A DNA stretch of 64,000 bases from Bacteroidales bacterium (GTDB taxonomy: Bacteria > Bacteroidota > Bacteroidia > Bacteroidales > JAIOZK01): contig JAIOZK010000003.1 in assembly GCA_021740625.1 (NCBI GenBank), forward strand, positions 1-64,000, given 5' to 3'. The notes below the pieces were generated by a model. It worked only from the letters and a program-made list of their open reading frames with translations. It was not told the origin of the DNA and did not search any database. Positions 7,181 through 16,105 of the stretch are shown here, one piece after another (the first letter of the stretch is position 1; each line of letters begins with the position of its first letter). The translations under genes and the position numbers were made by a program.

Positions 7181-8470
7181 TTATTTTGGAATTCCCGACT
7201 CCACAGGATTTTTCGGATCATTGCTCCATTCAAACCAACCTCCATCATAAACGGATACATTGGGCCAACCCATCAGGTAGGCATTTAGAAAAGCCTCGCT
7301 ACCGCGCCAACCGGTTCCGCAGTAAAAAGCATTGTGCTTGTCTGCTGTGATGCCGTCCTTTTCCCAGTTTTTGCTTACCTCATTCTGTTCTCTCATGCTG
7401 TGATCCAGGTTGCGGTAGTTTTCCATATGATAAGCATCGGTGCCGCAATCGGCGAAAACAGCCCCCGGGATGCGGCCTTTCTTTTCAATGTAATTGTAAC
7501 CGCTTACCTCCCCAATGTATTCGGGCCAGCTTCTTACGCAAATCAGGTTACCTTGTTTTGAGGTGATCAGATTTTTGGCTTCAGGCGTGTCGATCATCAA
7601 CTCAGGACGTTGTGGAATTTTCTCTCCGAAACCTTCCGCAGTATCTGGTTTTGTTTCCCGGGTTGTGATATCATAAGCTGCGTCCAACCAGGATTGCATT
7701 CCTCCATTCAGTATCCTGACATCCTTTACACCTGCATAAAGCATAATGGCCGCACAGCGCATGGCGCCCAGTTGTCCTGCACTGCTACCTGGAAAAGGAT
7801 CTTCATTCTTCGGAAAATCAAATCTGCCGTACAGGACGACTGTTGTATCATGCGTGATCCCCAGGGAAGTTAGATTTTTCTCGAGCTCTTCAGGGCTTCG
7901 CCTGTTCCAGGTTTTGGGTGATTCGAGCAGCAGTGTATCAAGGGCTATGGACCCGGGGATATGTCCCTGATGATAAATATCGGGATTGCGATAATGCGCA
8001 TGGCAAACACGGAATTTGTCATTGTCATAACCAGGCGGATTCTCCCCTTCCAGTAAATTCTTTACCCACAAAGGATATACAAGTTGTTTGTAGTTTTTCA
8101 AATATTCCATTGGGAGTTCTGGATCTTCTACCCATTCCTCCAGGAAATGTTCATAAATGCTGATATTTTTATACCCTGCCGACAGGAACATTTCAGCTAC
8201 CTTTTCTGTTTCTCCCGGATCATAACCATAAAGAATGAGTTGATGATGTGGCCTGATTTCTTTGTTCCTGACGATCTCTATCCAGTCAATGTACGAAGCC
8301 CATTTTGCTGAGAGGCTTTTTGCCCCGGCAATATGACCACCCCTTTTTTCTCCCATCAGGTTCCATCCGTTATAAGCATCCACCGGCCTCACATCGATGG
8401 TTACATGATCTGGTGATTGCATGGATTTTATTACTTCTCTGGTGGATATACTTGAAATAGATTGCTTCAT
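7181..8470 (-). CDS. Triple-rhodanese sulfurtransferase
   Basis: The 429-residue protein contains three rhodanese-like domains, at roughly residues 5-125, 140-275 and 295-425. Rhodaneses transfer sulfane sulfur through a loop Cys. Only the third domain has it (Cys384 in FYCGTGWRGSE); the first two read LYGYDPGE and LYGRFDFP at that position, so they are probably structural or regulatory. I chose ATG at MKQSISSISTREV because the upstream extension is low-complexity intergenic sequence. There is no signal peptide. The physiological sulfur donor is not predictable. Confidence 0.82.
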   Translation of the reverse strand: MKQSISSISTREVIKSMQSPDHVTIDVRPVDAYNGWNLMGEKRGGHIAGAKSLSAKWASYIDWIEIVRNKEIRPHHQLILYGYDPGETEKVAEMFLSAGYKNISIYEHFLEEWVEDPELPMEYLKNYKQLVYPLWVKNLLEGENPPGYDNDKFRVCHAHYRNPDIYHQGHIPGSIALDTLLLESPKTWNRRSPEELEKNLTSLGITHDTTVVLYGRFDFPKNEDPFPGSSAGQLGAMRCAAIMLYAGVKDVRILNGGMQSWLDAAYDITTRETKPDTAEGFGEKIPQRPELMIDTPEAKNLITSKQGNLICVRSWPEYIGEVSGYNYIEKKGRIPGAVFADCGTDAYHMENYRNLDHSMREQNEVSKNWEKDGITADKHNAFYCGTGWRGSEAFLNAYLMGWPNVSVYDGGWFEWSNDPKNPVESGIPK

Positions 8471-8580
8471 AAAAATAATGTAATTTTTATTGTGCAACCA
8501 GCCATTGTCAAGAGCCAATAATTGACCAATGACTGATGACCAGCGACCAATTTCCTTTAACACAAGTATTACTGCCCATG

Positions 8581-8588
8581 CAAAGTTA
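8581..8588 (-). promoter_or_regulatory. -7 box for the rhodanese gene
   Basis: On the minus strand the site reads TAACTTTG, about 110 bp before the rhodanese ATG. It shares the divergent intergenic region with the S46 peptidase promoter. Confidence 0.45.
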
Positions 8589-8710
8589 GCATTTGTTTAC
8601 ACTTTCGTTTTTAATTATCCGATTGTAAACCCAAACATACCGTTTGCAGTATTTGTGATTCATTTATCGTTTACCTTCAGGCAGTTATTCAAACGATTAA
8701 ATATTCTTGC

Positions 8711-8718
8711 TAATTTTG
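8711..8718 (+). promoter_or_regulatory. -7 box for the S46 peptidase gene
   Basis: TAATTTTG fits TAnnTTTG and lies about 42 bp before the peptidase ATG. Confidence 0.5.
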
Positions 8719-8759
8719 CAGGCGACAATCAAATACTTCATTAAACTGAAATTATCATT

Positions 8760-10982
8760 ATGAAAAAGATCATCATTGCAATTTTCATCGTTTTGTTTTC
8801 ATTTTCTACTGCTATCAAAGCAGACGAAGGCATGTGGATTCCCATGCTGGTGGAAGAACTGGTATACATGGAAATGAAAGAAATGGGCCTGGAACTTACA
8901 CCTGAACAGATATATAGTGTAAATAACTCCAGCCTGAAAGACGCCATTGTAATTTTTGGCGGGGGCTGCACAGGAGAGATAATCTCCCCGGAGGGCTTGT
9001 TGTTGACGAATCATCACTGTGGTTATGGCGTGATCCAGGACATCAGCACTCCGGAGAACAACATGTTGAAAAATGGTTTCTGGGCGAGGAGTAAGAAAGA
9101 GGAGATTCCGATAGAAGGCTTGCGCGTAACTTTTCTGAAAAAGATTGAACCCGCTACCGACCAGGTACTGGAAGGTGTTACAGAAGATATGACCGAAGAG
9201 GAAAGATCCAAAAAGATCAGGGAGAATATTGACAAGATTACCGAAGAAGCCAAAGAAGGCAATGATTACCGTGTAAGGGTCATGCCTTTTTTCGAAGGAA
9301 ACCAGTATTATACTTATTTTTATGAAGTATACGAGGATGTACGTTTTGTGGGAGCGCCCCCGGAAGCCATCGGAAAATACGGTGCCGATACAGACAACTG
9401 GATGTGGCCAAGACATACGGGCGACTTCTCAATGTTCAGGGTGTATATGTCACCCGATGGGGAGCCTGCAAAATATTCCGAAGAAAATGTCCCACTTAAA
9501 CCAGAGCATTTTTTACCCATAAACATCAGCGGTGTTGAGGAAGGTGATTTTACCATGATCATGGGATATCCCGGAGGTACCGACCGTTATATGACATCAT
9601 ACGGTATCGAGCGAGGCATCAGTAAGTACAATCCTAATTTTGTGGATATACGGGCCGAAAAGCTGGACATCATGAACCAGGAAATGGAAAAGGATTCCGT
9701 AGTGCGCTTGCAATATGCTTCCAAATATGCACGCACAGCCAATTACTGGAAATATTTTATCGGCATGACCAAAGGCCTGAAAAGATTGAAGGTTTACGAT
9801 AAAAAGCTTGCACTGGAGAATAAATTCCGTGACTGGATTTCCGAAGATCCTGAAAGAGAAGCAAAATATGCTGAAGCTCTTCCGGATATTGAGAAAGCAT
9901 ATAAGGAGATTCGCAAATACGATATGGCCCAACTGTATTTCATGGAAGGCATATACCGGGGGCCGGAGATCCTGGGATTCAGTCTCAGGTTCAGAACGCT
10001 TTTGAAAGACCTGGAAGACAAAAAAATCGAAGAATCCAAGATACAGGAAGATATAGAAAAATTGAAAGAAGCTGCAAAGGATCATTTTAAGGATTACAGT
10101 GCAAAAGTTGATCAGAATATGCTGGCATCTATGTTGCGCCTGTATTTTTATAATGTGCCCATGGAACAGCAGCCTGAGATGTTGAAAAAGCTAGCCAATC
10201 AATATAATGCCGATTTTAAACCTTATGCAAAAGAAGTTTTTGAAGAGTCAATCTTTGCCAGTCTGGAAAAAGTAAATGAATTCCTTGAAAACCCAAAAGC
10301 CAGAAAAATTGAAAAAGACCCGGCTTTTGAATTGATGAAAGCCTTTCGTGAGAATTACAGGGAGATCAGAAAGGAAACAACAGAGGCCTATCAATTGATG
10401 GATAAGGGCAGAAGGCTTTTTATTGCAGGACTGATGGAGATGCAGCCGGACAGGAAGTTCTACCCGGATGCCAATTTTACCATGCGGCTGACTTACGGGA
10501 TTGTGGATGACTATTATCCCGCCGATGCGGTGCATTATAATTACTTCACCACCCTCGAAGGAGTTATGGAAAAAGAGGATCCAACCACCTGGGAGTTCGT
10601 GGTACCCAAAAAATTGAAAGAACTTTACGAGGCAAAAGATTATGGGCCGTATGGCGAAGGTGATGTGATGAAAGTTTGTTTCCTGACCAATCATGATATT
10701 ACCGGTGGGAATTCCGGAAGTCCTGTTATTAATGGCAGGGGAGAGCTTGTTGGTCTGGCTTTCGACGGCAACTGGGAGGCCATGAGCGGCGACATAGCAT
10801 TTGAACCGGAGCTGCAAAGGACCATCAATGTGGATATTCGCTATGTGCTTTTCATTATCGATAAATTCGGTCGGGCAACAAACCTGATCGAGGAAATGAA
10901 AATTACAAAGGCCAAACCCAGGCAAAAAATTGGCCCGGCAGAAAAGGTGGGTATGGAGAAGGAAGAAGCAAGTAAAGAATGA
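8760..10982 (+). CDS. S46 dipeptidyl-peptidase, DPP7-type
   Basis: The 740-residue periplasmic serine peptidase releases N-terminal dipeptides from oligopeptides. It has a signal peptide (residues 1-21) and the S46 triad: His86 in LLTNHHCGYG, Asp222 in RHTGDFSMF and Ser652 in TGGNSGSPV. Eighteen residues after the Ser is Gly670 in LAFDGNWEAMSGD. In Porphyromonas, Gly at this position marks DPP7 (hydrophobic P1 preference) and Arg marks DPP11 (Asp/Glu preference), so DPP7-like specificity is inferred. Length matches the family. It would act on peptides produced by the secreted proteases encoded downstream. Confidence 0.93.
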   Translation: MKKIIIAIFIVLFSFSTAIKADEGMWIPMLVEELVYMEMKEMGLELTPEQIYSVNNSSLKDAIVIFGGGCTGEIISPEGLLLTNHHCGYGVIQDISTPENNMLKNGFWARSKKEEIPIEGLRVTFLKKIEPATDQVLEGVTEDMTEEERSKKIRENIDKITEEAKEGNDYRVRVMPFFEGNQYYTYFYEVYEDVRFVGAPPEAIGKYGADTDNWMWPRHTGDFSMFRVYMSPDGEPAKYSEENVPLKPEHFLPINISGVEEGDFTMIMGYPGGTDRYMTSYGIERGISKYNPNFVDIRAEKLDIMNQEMEKDSVVRLQYASKYARTANYWKYFIGMTKGLKRLKVYDKKLALENKFRDWISEDPEREAKYAEALPDIEKAYKEIRKYDMAQLYFMEGIYRGPEILGFSLRFRTLLKDLEDKKIEESKIQEDIEKLKEAAKDHFKDYSAKVDQNMLASMLRLYFYNVPMEQQPEMLKKLANQYNADFKPYAKEVFEESIFASLEKVNEFLENPKARKIEKDPAFELMKAFRENYREIRKETTEAYQLMDKGRRLFIAGLMEMQPDRKFYPDANFTMRLTYGIVDDYYPADAVHYNYFTTLEGVMEKEDPTTWEFVVPKKLKELYEAKDYGPYGEGDVMKVCFLTNHDITGGNSGSPVINGRGELVGLAFDGNWEAMSGDIAFEPELQRTINVDIRYVLFIIDKFGRATNLIEEMKITKAKPRQKIGPAEKVGMEKEEASKE

Positions 10983-11087
10983 AGCACCAATAAACAGATT
11001 TCAAATCACAAATAAATCATAATGTTCAAAATTCGAATATCCAAACAGACGAAGCAACAGATCGTGAGTTTTGGTCATTGAAAATTG

Positions 11088-11095
11088 TAACTTTG
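11088..11095 (+). promoter_or_regulatory. -7 box for the phosphate-uptake operon
   Basis: TAACTTTG fits TAnnTTTG and lies 24 bp before the DUF47 gene. Confidence 0.45.
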
Positions 11096-11119
11096 GATTA
11101 GACCAAAACGAAAGTGATC

Positions 11120-11764
11120 ATGATTCCTTTGTTCAAAAGCAGTAAAACGGTAAAAAAACAGCTGGATGATTTTTTCAATAAGGTGGACGAGAGCGGTTTG
11201 ATATTTGTTGATGGAGTGAGGCACTATCTTGATCGAAACCCCAAACGCTTTGCCGATGAACTGAAAAAAATCGACCGGGTGGAAGGAGATGCAGACGAAC
11301 TGAGAAGAAGTATTGAAAACGATCTCTACAAGTATTCTTTGTTGCCGGAGTTCAGGGGAGATGTGCTGCGCCTGCTCGACAAGCTGGATGACCTCATCGA
11401 CCGGGCCAAGGAAAACATGATGCGCTTTGATATCGAGCAACCGGATTTTCCGGAAGATATGCACAGGCTTTTCCGGGAGCTCTCAGAAGCAACAACCAAG
11501 TCCATAGAATATCTGGTCATTGCGGTTAGAGCTTTTTTTAATGATCTGAAAAAAGTTAAGGATCAGCTACACCGGGTTTATTATTACGAAAAGGAGGCTG
11601 ACGACATTGCCGATGAGTTGAAGCGTAAACTTTTTGGCAAAGATTGCGATCTGAGCCAAAAACAACATCTACGTTATTTCATTGAACATACTGAAAAATT
11701 ATCCGACCGGGCAGAAGAAGTTGCCGACATGTTGTCCATTTACGCCATAAAAAGAAGCGTATAA
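11120..11764 (+). CDS. DUF47 (PhoU-like) phosphate transport regulator
   Basis: The all-helical product of about 214 residues matches DUF47/PhoU-like proteins encoded next to PiT phosphate permeases: heptad-like charged helices throughout, with acidic patches such as EKEADDIADELKRKL that in PhoU relatives bind metal. It probably modulates the permease encoded 2 bp downstream. I chose ATG (MIPLFKSSKTVKK) rather than the GTG two codons earlier. No membrane segment or signal is seen. Confidence 0.85.
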   Translation: MIPLFKSSKTVKKQLDDFFNKVDESGLIFVDGVRHYLDRNPKRFADELKKIDRVEGDADELRRSIENDLYKYSLLPEFRGDVLRLLDKLDDLIDRAKENMMRFDIEQPDFPEDMHRLFRELSEATTKSIEYLVIAVRAFFNDLKKVKDQLHRVYYYEKEADDIADELKRKLFGKDCDLSQKQHLRYFIEHTEKLSDRAEEVADMLSIYAIKRSV

Positions 11765-11766
11765 TC

Positions 11767-12891
11767 ATGTTGTTGTTCTTTATCAGCAGCGGATTATTCC
11801 TGGGCTGGGCCCTGGGCGCCAATGATGCGGCCAATGTTTTTGGCACTGCGGTGGGTACCCGCATGATTCGTTTTCGATATGCTGCCGTGATCAGTGGTCT
11901 TTTCGTAATCTTTGGTGCTGTGGTGCAGGGATCGGGAACCACGGAAACACTTACGAATCTTGGCAATGTGAATGCACTCGCCGGTTCATTCACCGTGGCA
12001 CTTGCAACTGCACTTACAGTTTTTTTCATGACCCGTTATGCCATACCGGTTTCCACATCACAGGCAATTATCGGAGGGATAGTCGGGTGGAACTTTTACA
12101 CAGGTGTACAAACAAATTATGATTCACTCATCAGAATCGTTCTTACCTGGGTTGCCAGCCCAATTCTGGGCGCTATTTTCGCGATCATCCTTTTTCTTTT
12201 ACTTCGCAATACGATTAACCGGGTTCGCATACACATCCTGAACCTGAATGCCGGGATCAGGATCGCTTTGATCCTGGTGGGTGCTTTTGGTGCCTTCAGC
12301 CTGGGAGCCAACAACATCGCCAATGTGATGGGAGTTTTTGTACCGGCTGTGGATCTGGATCAGGTTCATTTGCTGGGATACAGCTTCAGCAGTGAGCAAC
12401 AGTTGTTCTTTCTCGGAGGACTGGCCATTGCTTTCGGGATTTTCACTTACTCCAAACGTATCATGGAAAGAGTAGGAAATCAGATCTTCCGCCTGTCTGC
12501 TGAGGCTGCCATTGTTGTAGTACTGGCCCACGCGCTGGTATTGTTTGTTTTCTCTTCAAAATCATTGCAACAGGCAATCGTCGGCCTGGGTTTGCCGGCC
12601 ATACCACTTGTTCCGGTTTCCAGTTCACAGGCTATCGTGGGAGCTGTGATGGGCATTGGTATTCTGAAAGGTGCCAGGGGCTTGAATTTCAAAGTGCTTG
12701 GACAGATCGGCCTGGGCTGGATCATCACTCCCGTCGTAACGGCGATCATTGCCTTCTTCGCCCTGTTTTTCGTAAACAATGTGTTCGAACAAAAAGTAAG
12801 TCAATCTGAAGCAACGGAAAGTCTATCGGCAAAAAATCTTAATATTGAAAATCCCTCACAAACAAAGTATATCATATGCCCAAAGAAATAG
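11767..12891 (+). CDS. PiT family inorganic phosphate transporter
   Basis: The 374-residue permease has about ten hydrophobic segments and the duplicated PiT signatures: GANDAANVFGTAVGTR near the N-terminus and GANNIANVMGVFVPA in the second half. Each is followed by a PVSTSQAIIGG or PVSSSQAIVGA motif. PiT proteins import phosphate, often as a metal-phosphate complex, driven by the proton or sodium gradient. It lies 2 bp after the DUF47 partner and overlaps the CYTH gene by 16 bp, so the three form one operon. The C-terminal tail after the last helix is unusually polar. Confidence 0.93.
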   Translation: MLLFFISSGLFLGWALGANDAANVFGTAVGTRMIRFRYAAVISGLFVIFGAVVQGSGTTETLTNLGNVNALAGSFTVALATALTVFFMTRYAIPVSTSQAIIGGIVGWNFYTGVQTNYDSLIRIVLTWVASPILGAIFAIILFLLLRNTINRVRIHILNLNAGIRIALILVGAFGAFSLGANNIANVMGVFVPAVDLDQVHLLGYSFSSEQQLFFLGGLAIAFGIFTYSKRIMERVGNQIFRLSAEAAIVVVLAHALVLFVFSSKSLQQAIVGLGLPAIPLVPVSSSQAIVGAVMGIGILKGARGLNFKVLGQIGLGWIITPVVTAIIAFFALFFVNNVFEQKVSQSEATESLSAKNLNIENPSQTKYIICPKK

Positions 12892-13352
12892 AAAGGAAAT
12901 TCCTGGTAAAAAATGACCACTTTAAAAAGGAAGCTGAACGCATCTATATCAGACAGGGCTTTTTAAGCCGTGCAAAAAACCGTACCATACGGATCAGAAT
13001 TGCTGATGACAAGGCTTACCTGACCATCAAAGGAAAAAGCAATGGATCCGTGCGTCGGGAGTATGAATATGAAATTCCGAAAAAGCATGCCGAAGAAATG
13101 ATGGATCATATGTGTAAAAAGCATATTATCAAAAAGTACAGGTATCTTGTCAATTACCAGGGCAATACCTGGGAGGTGGATGAATTCATGGGTGAAAACG
13201 AAGGACTCGTAGTCGCGGAGATTGAATTGGAAGAAAGGGGTCAGCATTTTGCCAAACCCGCCTGGGTAGGCGAAGATGTTACGGATGACCCGAAATACTT
13301 TAATTCAAACCTCTCCAAAAAGCCGCATAAAAGCTGGCGAACAGTTACTTGA
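12876..13352 (+). CDS. CYTH domain (triphosphate tunnel) protein
   Basis: The 158-residue protein starts with the CYTH signature EIERKF (ExExK) and has the alternating charged strands of a triphosphate tunnel enzyme (RTIRIRI, YLTIKGK, RREYEYEI, WEVDEF, VVAEIELE). Bacterial single-domain CYTH proteins hydrolyse inorganic triphosphate or related triphosphates with divalent metal. Co-transcription with phosphate uptake genes fits a role in phosphate metabolism, but that is inferred from context. The start overlaps the permease gene. Confidence 0.88.
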   Translation: MPKEIERKFLVKNDHFKKEAERIYIRQGFLSRAKNRTIRIRIADDKAYLTIKGKSNGSVRREYEYEIPKKHAEEMMDHMCKKHIIKKYRYLVNYQGNTWEVDEFMGENEGLVVAEIELEERGQHFAKPAWVGEDVTDDPKYFNSNLSKKPHKSWRTVT

Positions 13353-13481
13353 TGATGGATTCATGATAGAGTGAAGCCTTCACTGAACTGGCTGCGAGAT
13401 AATCGTTTCGCTCAATATCCAGCATCCAGCAATCTGTAAATAGCCTATACTCCTGCTTCCCCATTTCTGCATTAATTTAAT

Positions 13482-13489
13482 TACTTTTG
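13482..13489 (+). promoter_or_regulatory. -7 box for the acyltransferase gene
   Basis: TACTTTTG fits TAnnTTTG. Its position implies transcription starts near 13495, which excludes the upstream TTG at 13487 and supports the ATG at 13511. Confidence 0.55.
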
Positions 13490-13510
13490 TCTCTTCATGA
13501 AGGCAGCAAA

Positions 13511-15301
13511 ATGGAACTGATTACACCAAAAGATTTTTTAAGTGCGAACAAGTACCTGAAATACCTCGGCGGAGAAGCTGCCGCCAAAAGGTTAATGAAG
13601 CTCACCAAGCTTGACAAATTCAATGAAGAATATGCAAAACTGACCAACCTTCCTGCGCAGGAATTTGTGGAGAATGCTATTGAGAATCTTGGTTTTAGCT
13701 GTAGTGTCGAGGAAAGTGATCTGGAAAAAATACCCAGGGAGGGTCCCTTTATCACCATTCACAATCATCCCTACGGGGGTATTGACGGTTTGCTGCTGAT
13801 GAAACTCCTGCCGCCCATTCGGCCCGATTATAAAATTCTGGTAAACTTTCTGCTTACAAAACTGGGCCCCATCGAAAATTATTTCCTGGCGGTTAATCCA
13901 TTTGAATCCTATAAAGATGTGAAATCCAGTTTATCGGGATTGAAGGAGGCTTTCCATCATTTGCGAAGGGGTGCACCGCTCGGCATATATCCGGCAGGGG
14001 AAGTATCTACCTATCGTTTCGACCAGAAACGCATTACAGACAGGAAATGGCAACACAGTGTGGTGAAGTTCATCAAGAAAGCTGGGTTGCCCGTAATTCC
14101 CATTTATTTTCATGGTCATAACAGTTTTAAATTTCATGCGCTGGGGATGTTACATCCTTTGCTCAGGACTGTCAGGCTGGCTGCGGAGCTCATGAATAAA
14201 GAAGGGACAGAGGTGAAAGTCCGCATCGGCAACCCGATACAGGTTAAAGATCAGGAAAAGTTCAGCGACATTGTTGAATACAGCAATTTCCTTAGGACAA
14301 AGACATATGCCTTCAGCGTCCCGATCCTGATTCAGGAAAAATCTGAAAAGAAAAAGGAAAGCAGCCCGGAGCAAATGGAAGAGATCGTGGAGGCCGTACC
14401 CCAAAAGCGAATTGAAGAGGAAATTGAAAGGATAAAAGAAGAGTACCTGCTTTTCAAGGTGCAGGACAACCTGGTTTTCTGCGTTCCTTCCCCCAGCATT
14501 CCCAATACCATGAAAGAGATTGGACGGTTGCGTGAACTTACCTACCGGGAAGTTGGCGAGGGCACCAACAACAGCATCGATATTGATGAATACGATGAAT
14601 ATTACGAGCAGTTGTTCATTTGGGATGATGAGGCAAAAAAAATCGTGGGTGGTTACCGGGTTGGCAAGGGCAAAGATATACTGGCCATGCATGGGATCAG
14701 AGGGTTCTATGTAGACAGCCTTTTCAGAATGCGAACGGCTTTTTTACCAGTGTTAAGGGAAACCATCGAGCTGGGTCGTTCCTTCATCGTGAAAGAATAC
14801 CAGCGAAAAACACATTCCCTTTTCCTGCTTTGGAAAGGGATCCTGTATTTTCTCCTGAAGAATCCTGAATACCGCTACCTCATGGGCCCTGTCAGCATCA
14901 GCAATGCCTTTACTGATTTTGCCAAATCCTTGCTGGTGACTTTCATTCGGGCCAACTATTATAATTATGAGTATGCCGAACTGATCAAACCCAGGAAAGC
15001 ATTCAAAGCCAGGGTGGATCATGCTGTTAATATGCATGCCTTCATTAAGCACACACGGAATGATGTTGCCAAACTGGATCGCTTTATACAGGATATTGAA
15101 CCCGGTTACAGAACCCCTGTATTGCTGAAAAAATATCTGAATCTGAATGCCGAACTGATCGGATTTAATGTAGACCCGAAATTCAGCAACTGCCTCGATG
15201 GTCTTATGATCCTTGATTTACTGGATGTTCCCATCAAAACGATCGAATCACTTTCAAAAGAACTGGATGATGCATCCATCCTGGAGCGCTTTAAAAAGTA
15301 A
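13511..15301 (+). CDS. PlsC-GNAT bifunctional acyltransferase (aminolipid synthesis)
   Basis: This 596-residue protein fuses two acyltransferases. Residues about 60-260 are PlsC-like, with HNHPYGGID (84-92) as the catalytic motif and YPAGEVSTYRF as the later substrate motif. Residues about 310-530 resemble the GNAT-type N-acyltransferase of ornithine- and glycine-lipid synthesis. The order matches OlsF of Flavobacterium and Serratia, which makes ornithine lipids in one polypeptide; Bacteroides uses separate GlsB and GlsA for glycine lipids. The amino acid headgroup cannot be told from sequence. The catalytic His and Asp are five residues apart rather than the usual four. Confidence 0.82.
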   Translation: MELITPKDFLSANKYLKYLGGEAAAKRLMKLTKLDKFNEEYAKLTNLPAQEFVENAIENLGFSCSVEESDLEKIPREGPFITIHNHPYGGIDGLLLMKLLPPIRPDYKILVNFLLTKLGPIENYFLAVNPFESYKDVKSSLSGLKEAFHHLRRGAPLGIYPAGEVSTYRFDQKRITDRKWQHSVVKFIKKAGLPVIPIYFHGHNSFKFHALGMLHPLLRTVRLAAELMNKEGTEVKVRIGNPIQVKDQEKFSDIVEYSNFLRTKTYAFSVPILIQEKSEKKKESSPEQMEEIVEAVPQKRIEEEIERIKEEYLLFKVQDNLVFCVPSPSIPNTMKEIGRLRELTYREVGEGTNNSIDIDEYDEYYEQLFIWDDEAKKIVGGYRVGKGKDILAMHGIRGFYVDSLFRMRTAFLPVLRETIELGRSFIVKEYQRKTHSLFLLWKGILYFLLKNPEYRYLMGPVSISNAFTDFAKSLLVTFIRANYYNYEYAELIKPRKAFKARVDHAVNMHAFIKHTRNDVAKLDRFIQDIEPGYRTPVLLKKYLNLNAELIGFNVDPKFSNCLDGLMILDLLDVPIKTIESLSKELDDASILERFKK

Positions 15302-15400
15302 TGCCTTATTTGTAACGCTCTCGCTTTTTTCTTGTTGGTATAAACAAACTGAACATTTCGTATTAAGAAATTGTTAAACACGGAAACGTTTTGAAAATAT

Positions 15401-15432
15401 TTTGTTTCTCTCGTTTTTTCAACCTACTTTTG
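15401..15432 (+). promoter_or_regulatory. Full Bacteroidota promoter for the efflux operon
   Basis: TTTG (15401-15404) and TACTTTTG (15425-15432) are 20 bp apart, the best -33/-7 match in the window. An imperfect inverted repeat GAAAC-N16-GTTTC (15383-15408) overlaps the -33 box and is a candidate operator for the TetR proteins of the operon. Confidence 0.65.
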
Positions 15433-15475
15433 CTTCCGGCTGAAAAACGAAACTGTTTACTCAAATGCAAAACAA

Positions 15476-16102
15476 ATGGATGAAAAGTTAAAAAACATCT
15501 TGATCAAAGCCCGCGATGTTTCTTTTACTTACGGCATCAGAAGCATGTCAATGAACGATATAAGCCGCAAGCTGGGCATTTCTAAAAGCACGCTTTACAA
15601 ATATGTAAAAAACAAAACCGATCTGGTGGAAAAGATGATGGAATATGAAAGAGAAGGCTTCAAAAGAATTTTTCTTGATTATGATTTTGAAGGTGTGAAT
15701 GCCATCGATATTCTCTTGATCGTGAGCAAAGAAGTATCCAAAAACTTTGCAGATGTAAATCCCAGCATCACCTTCGACCTGAAAAAGTATTACCCCAATC
15801 TTTATCAGAGACACATCGATGAGCGCACGAATTTCATTTTCGAAAAGATCAAGATCAATCTTCAAAAAGGGATCAGCCAGGGAATGTACCGGGAAGACCT
15901 GAGTGTTGAACTGGCAGCCAGGCTCTACATAAGCCGCTTGCTTGATCTGCACAATGAAGATTTGTTTCCACCGGATAAATTCTCTTTCCAGACCCTGTTC
16001 AATTTCATGTTCGAAAGCTGGATCAGGGGGATTGCCAGGCCCGAAGGTGTCAAGTATTTTGAAGAAAGATTTGAAAAAGAAAAGAAACAGTTGGATTTAT
16101 AA
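15476..16102 (+). CDS. TetR family regulator (first of two)
   Basis: The 208-residue protein has an N-terminal TetR helix-turn-helix (residues about 10-55; MNDISRKLGISKSTLYKYVKNKTDL) and a helical ligand-binding part. It is first in the operon, directly behind the promoter, and is followed after 3 bp by the TolC gene, so it probably represses the efflux genes. It is paralogous to the second TetR of the operon: both are 208 residues and share elements such as YDL-KYYP-LY and RGIA--EG. The inducer is unknown. Confidence 0.9.
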   Translation: MDEKLKNILIKARDVSFTYGIRSMSMNDISRKLGISKSTLYKYVKNKTDLVEKMMEYEREGFKRIFLDYDFEGVNAIDILLIVSKEVSKNFADVNPSITFDLKKYYPNLYQRHIDERTNFIFEKIKINLQKGISQGMYREDLSVELAARLYISRLLDLHNEDLFPPDKFSFQTLFNFMFESWIRGIARPEGVKYFEERFEKEKKQLDL

Positions 16103-16105
16103 GAT

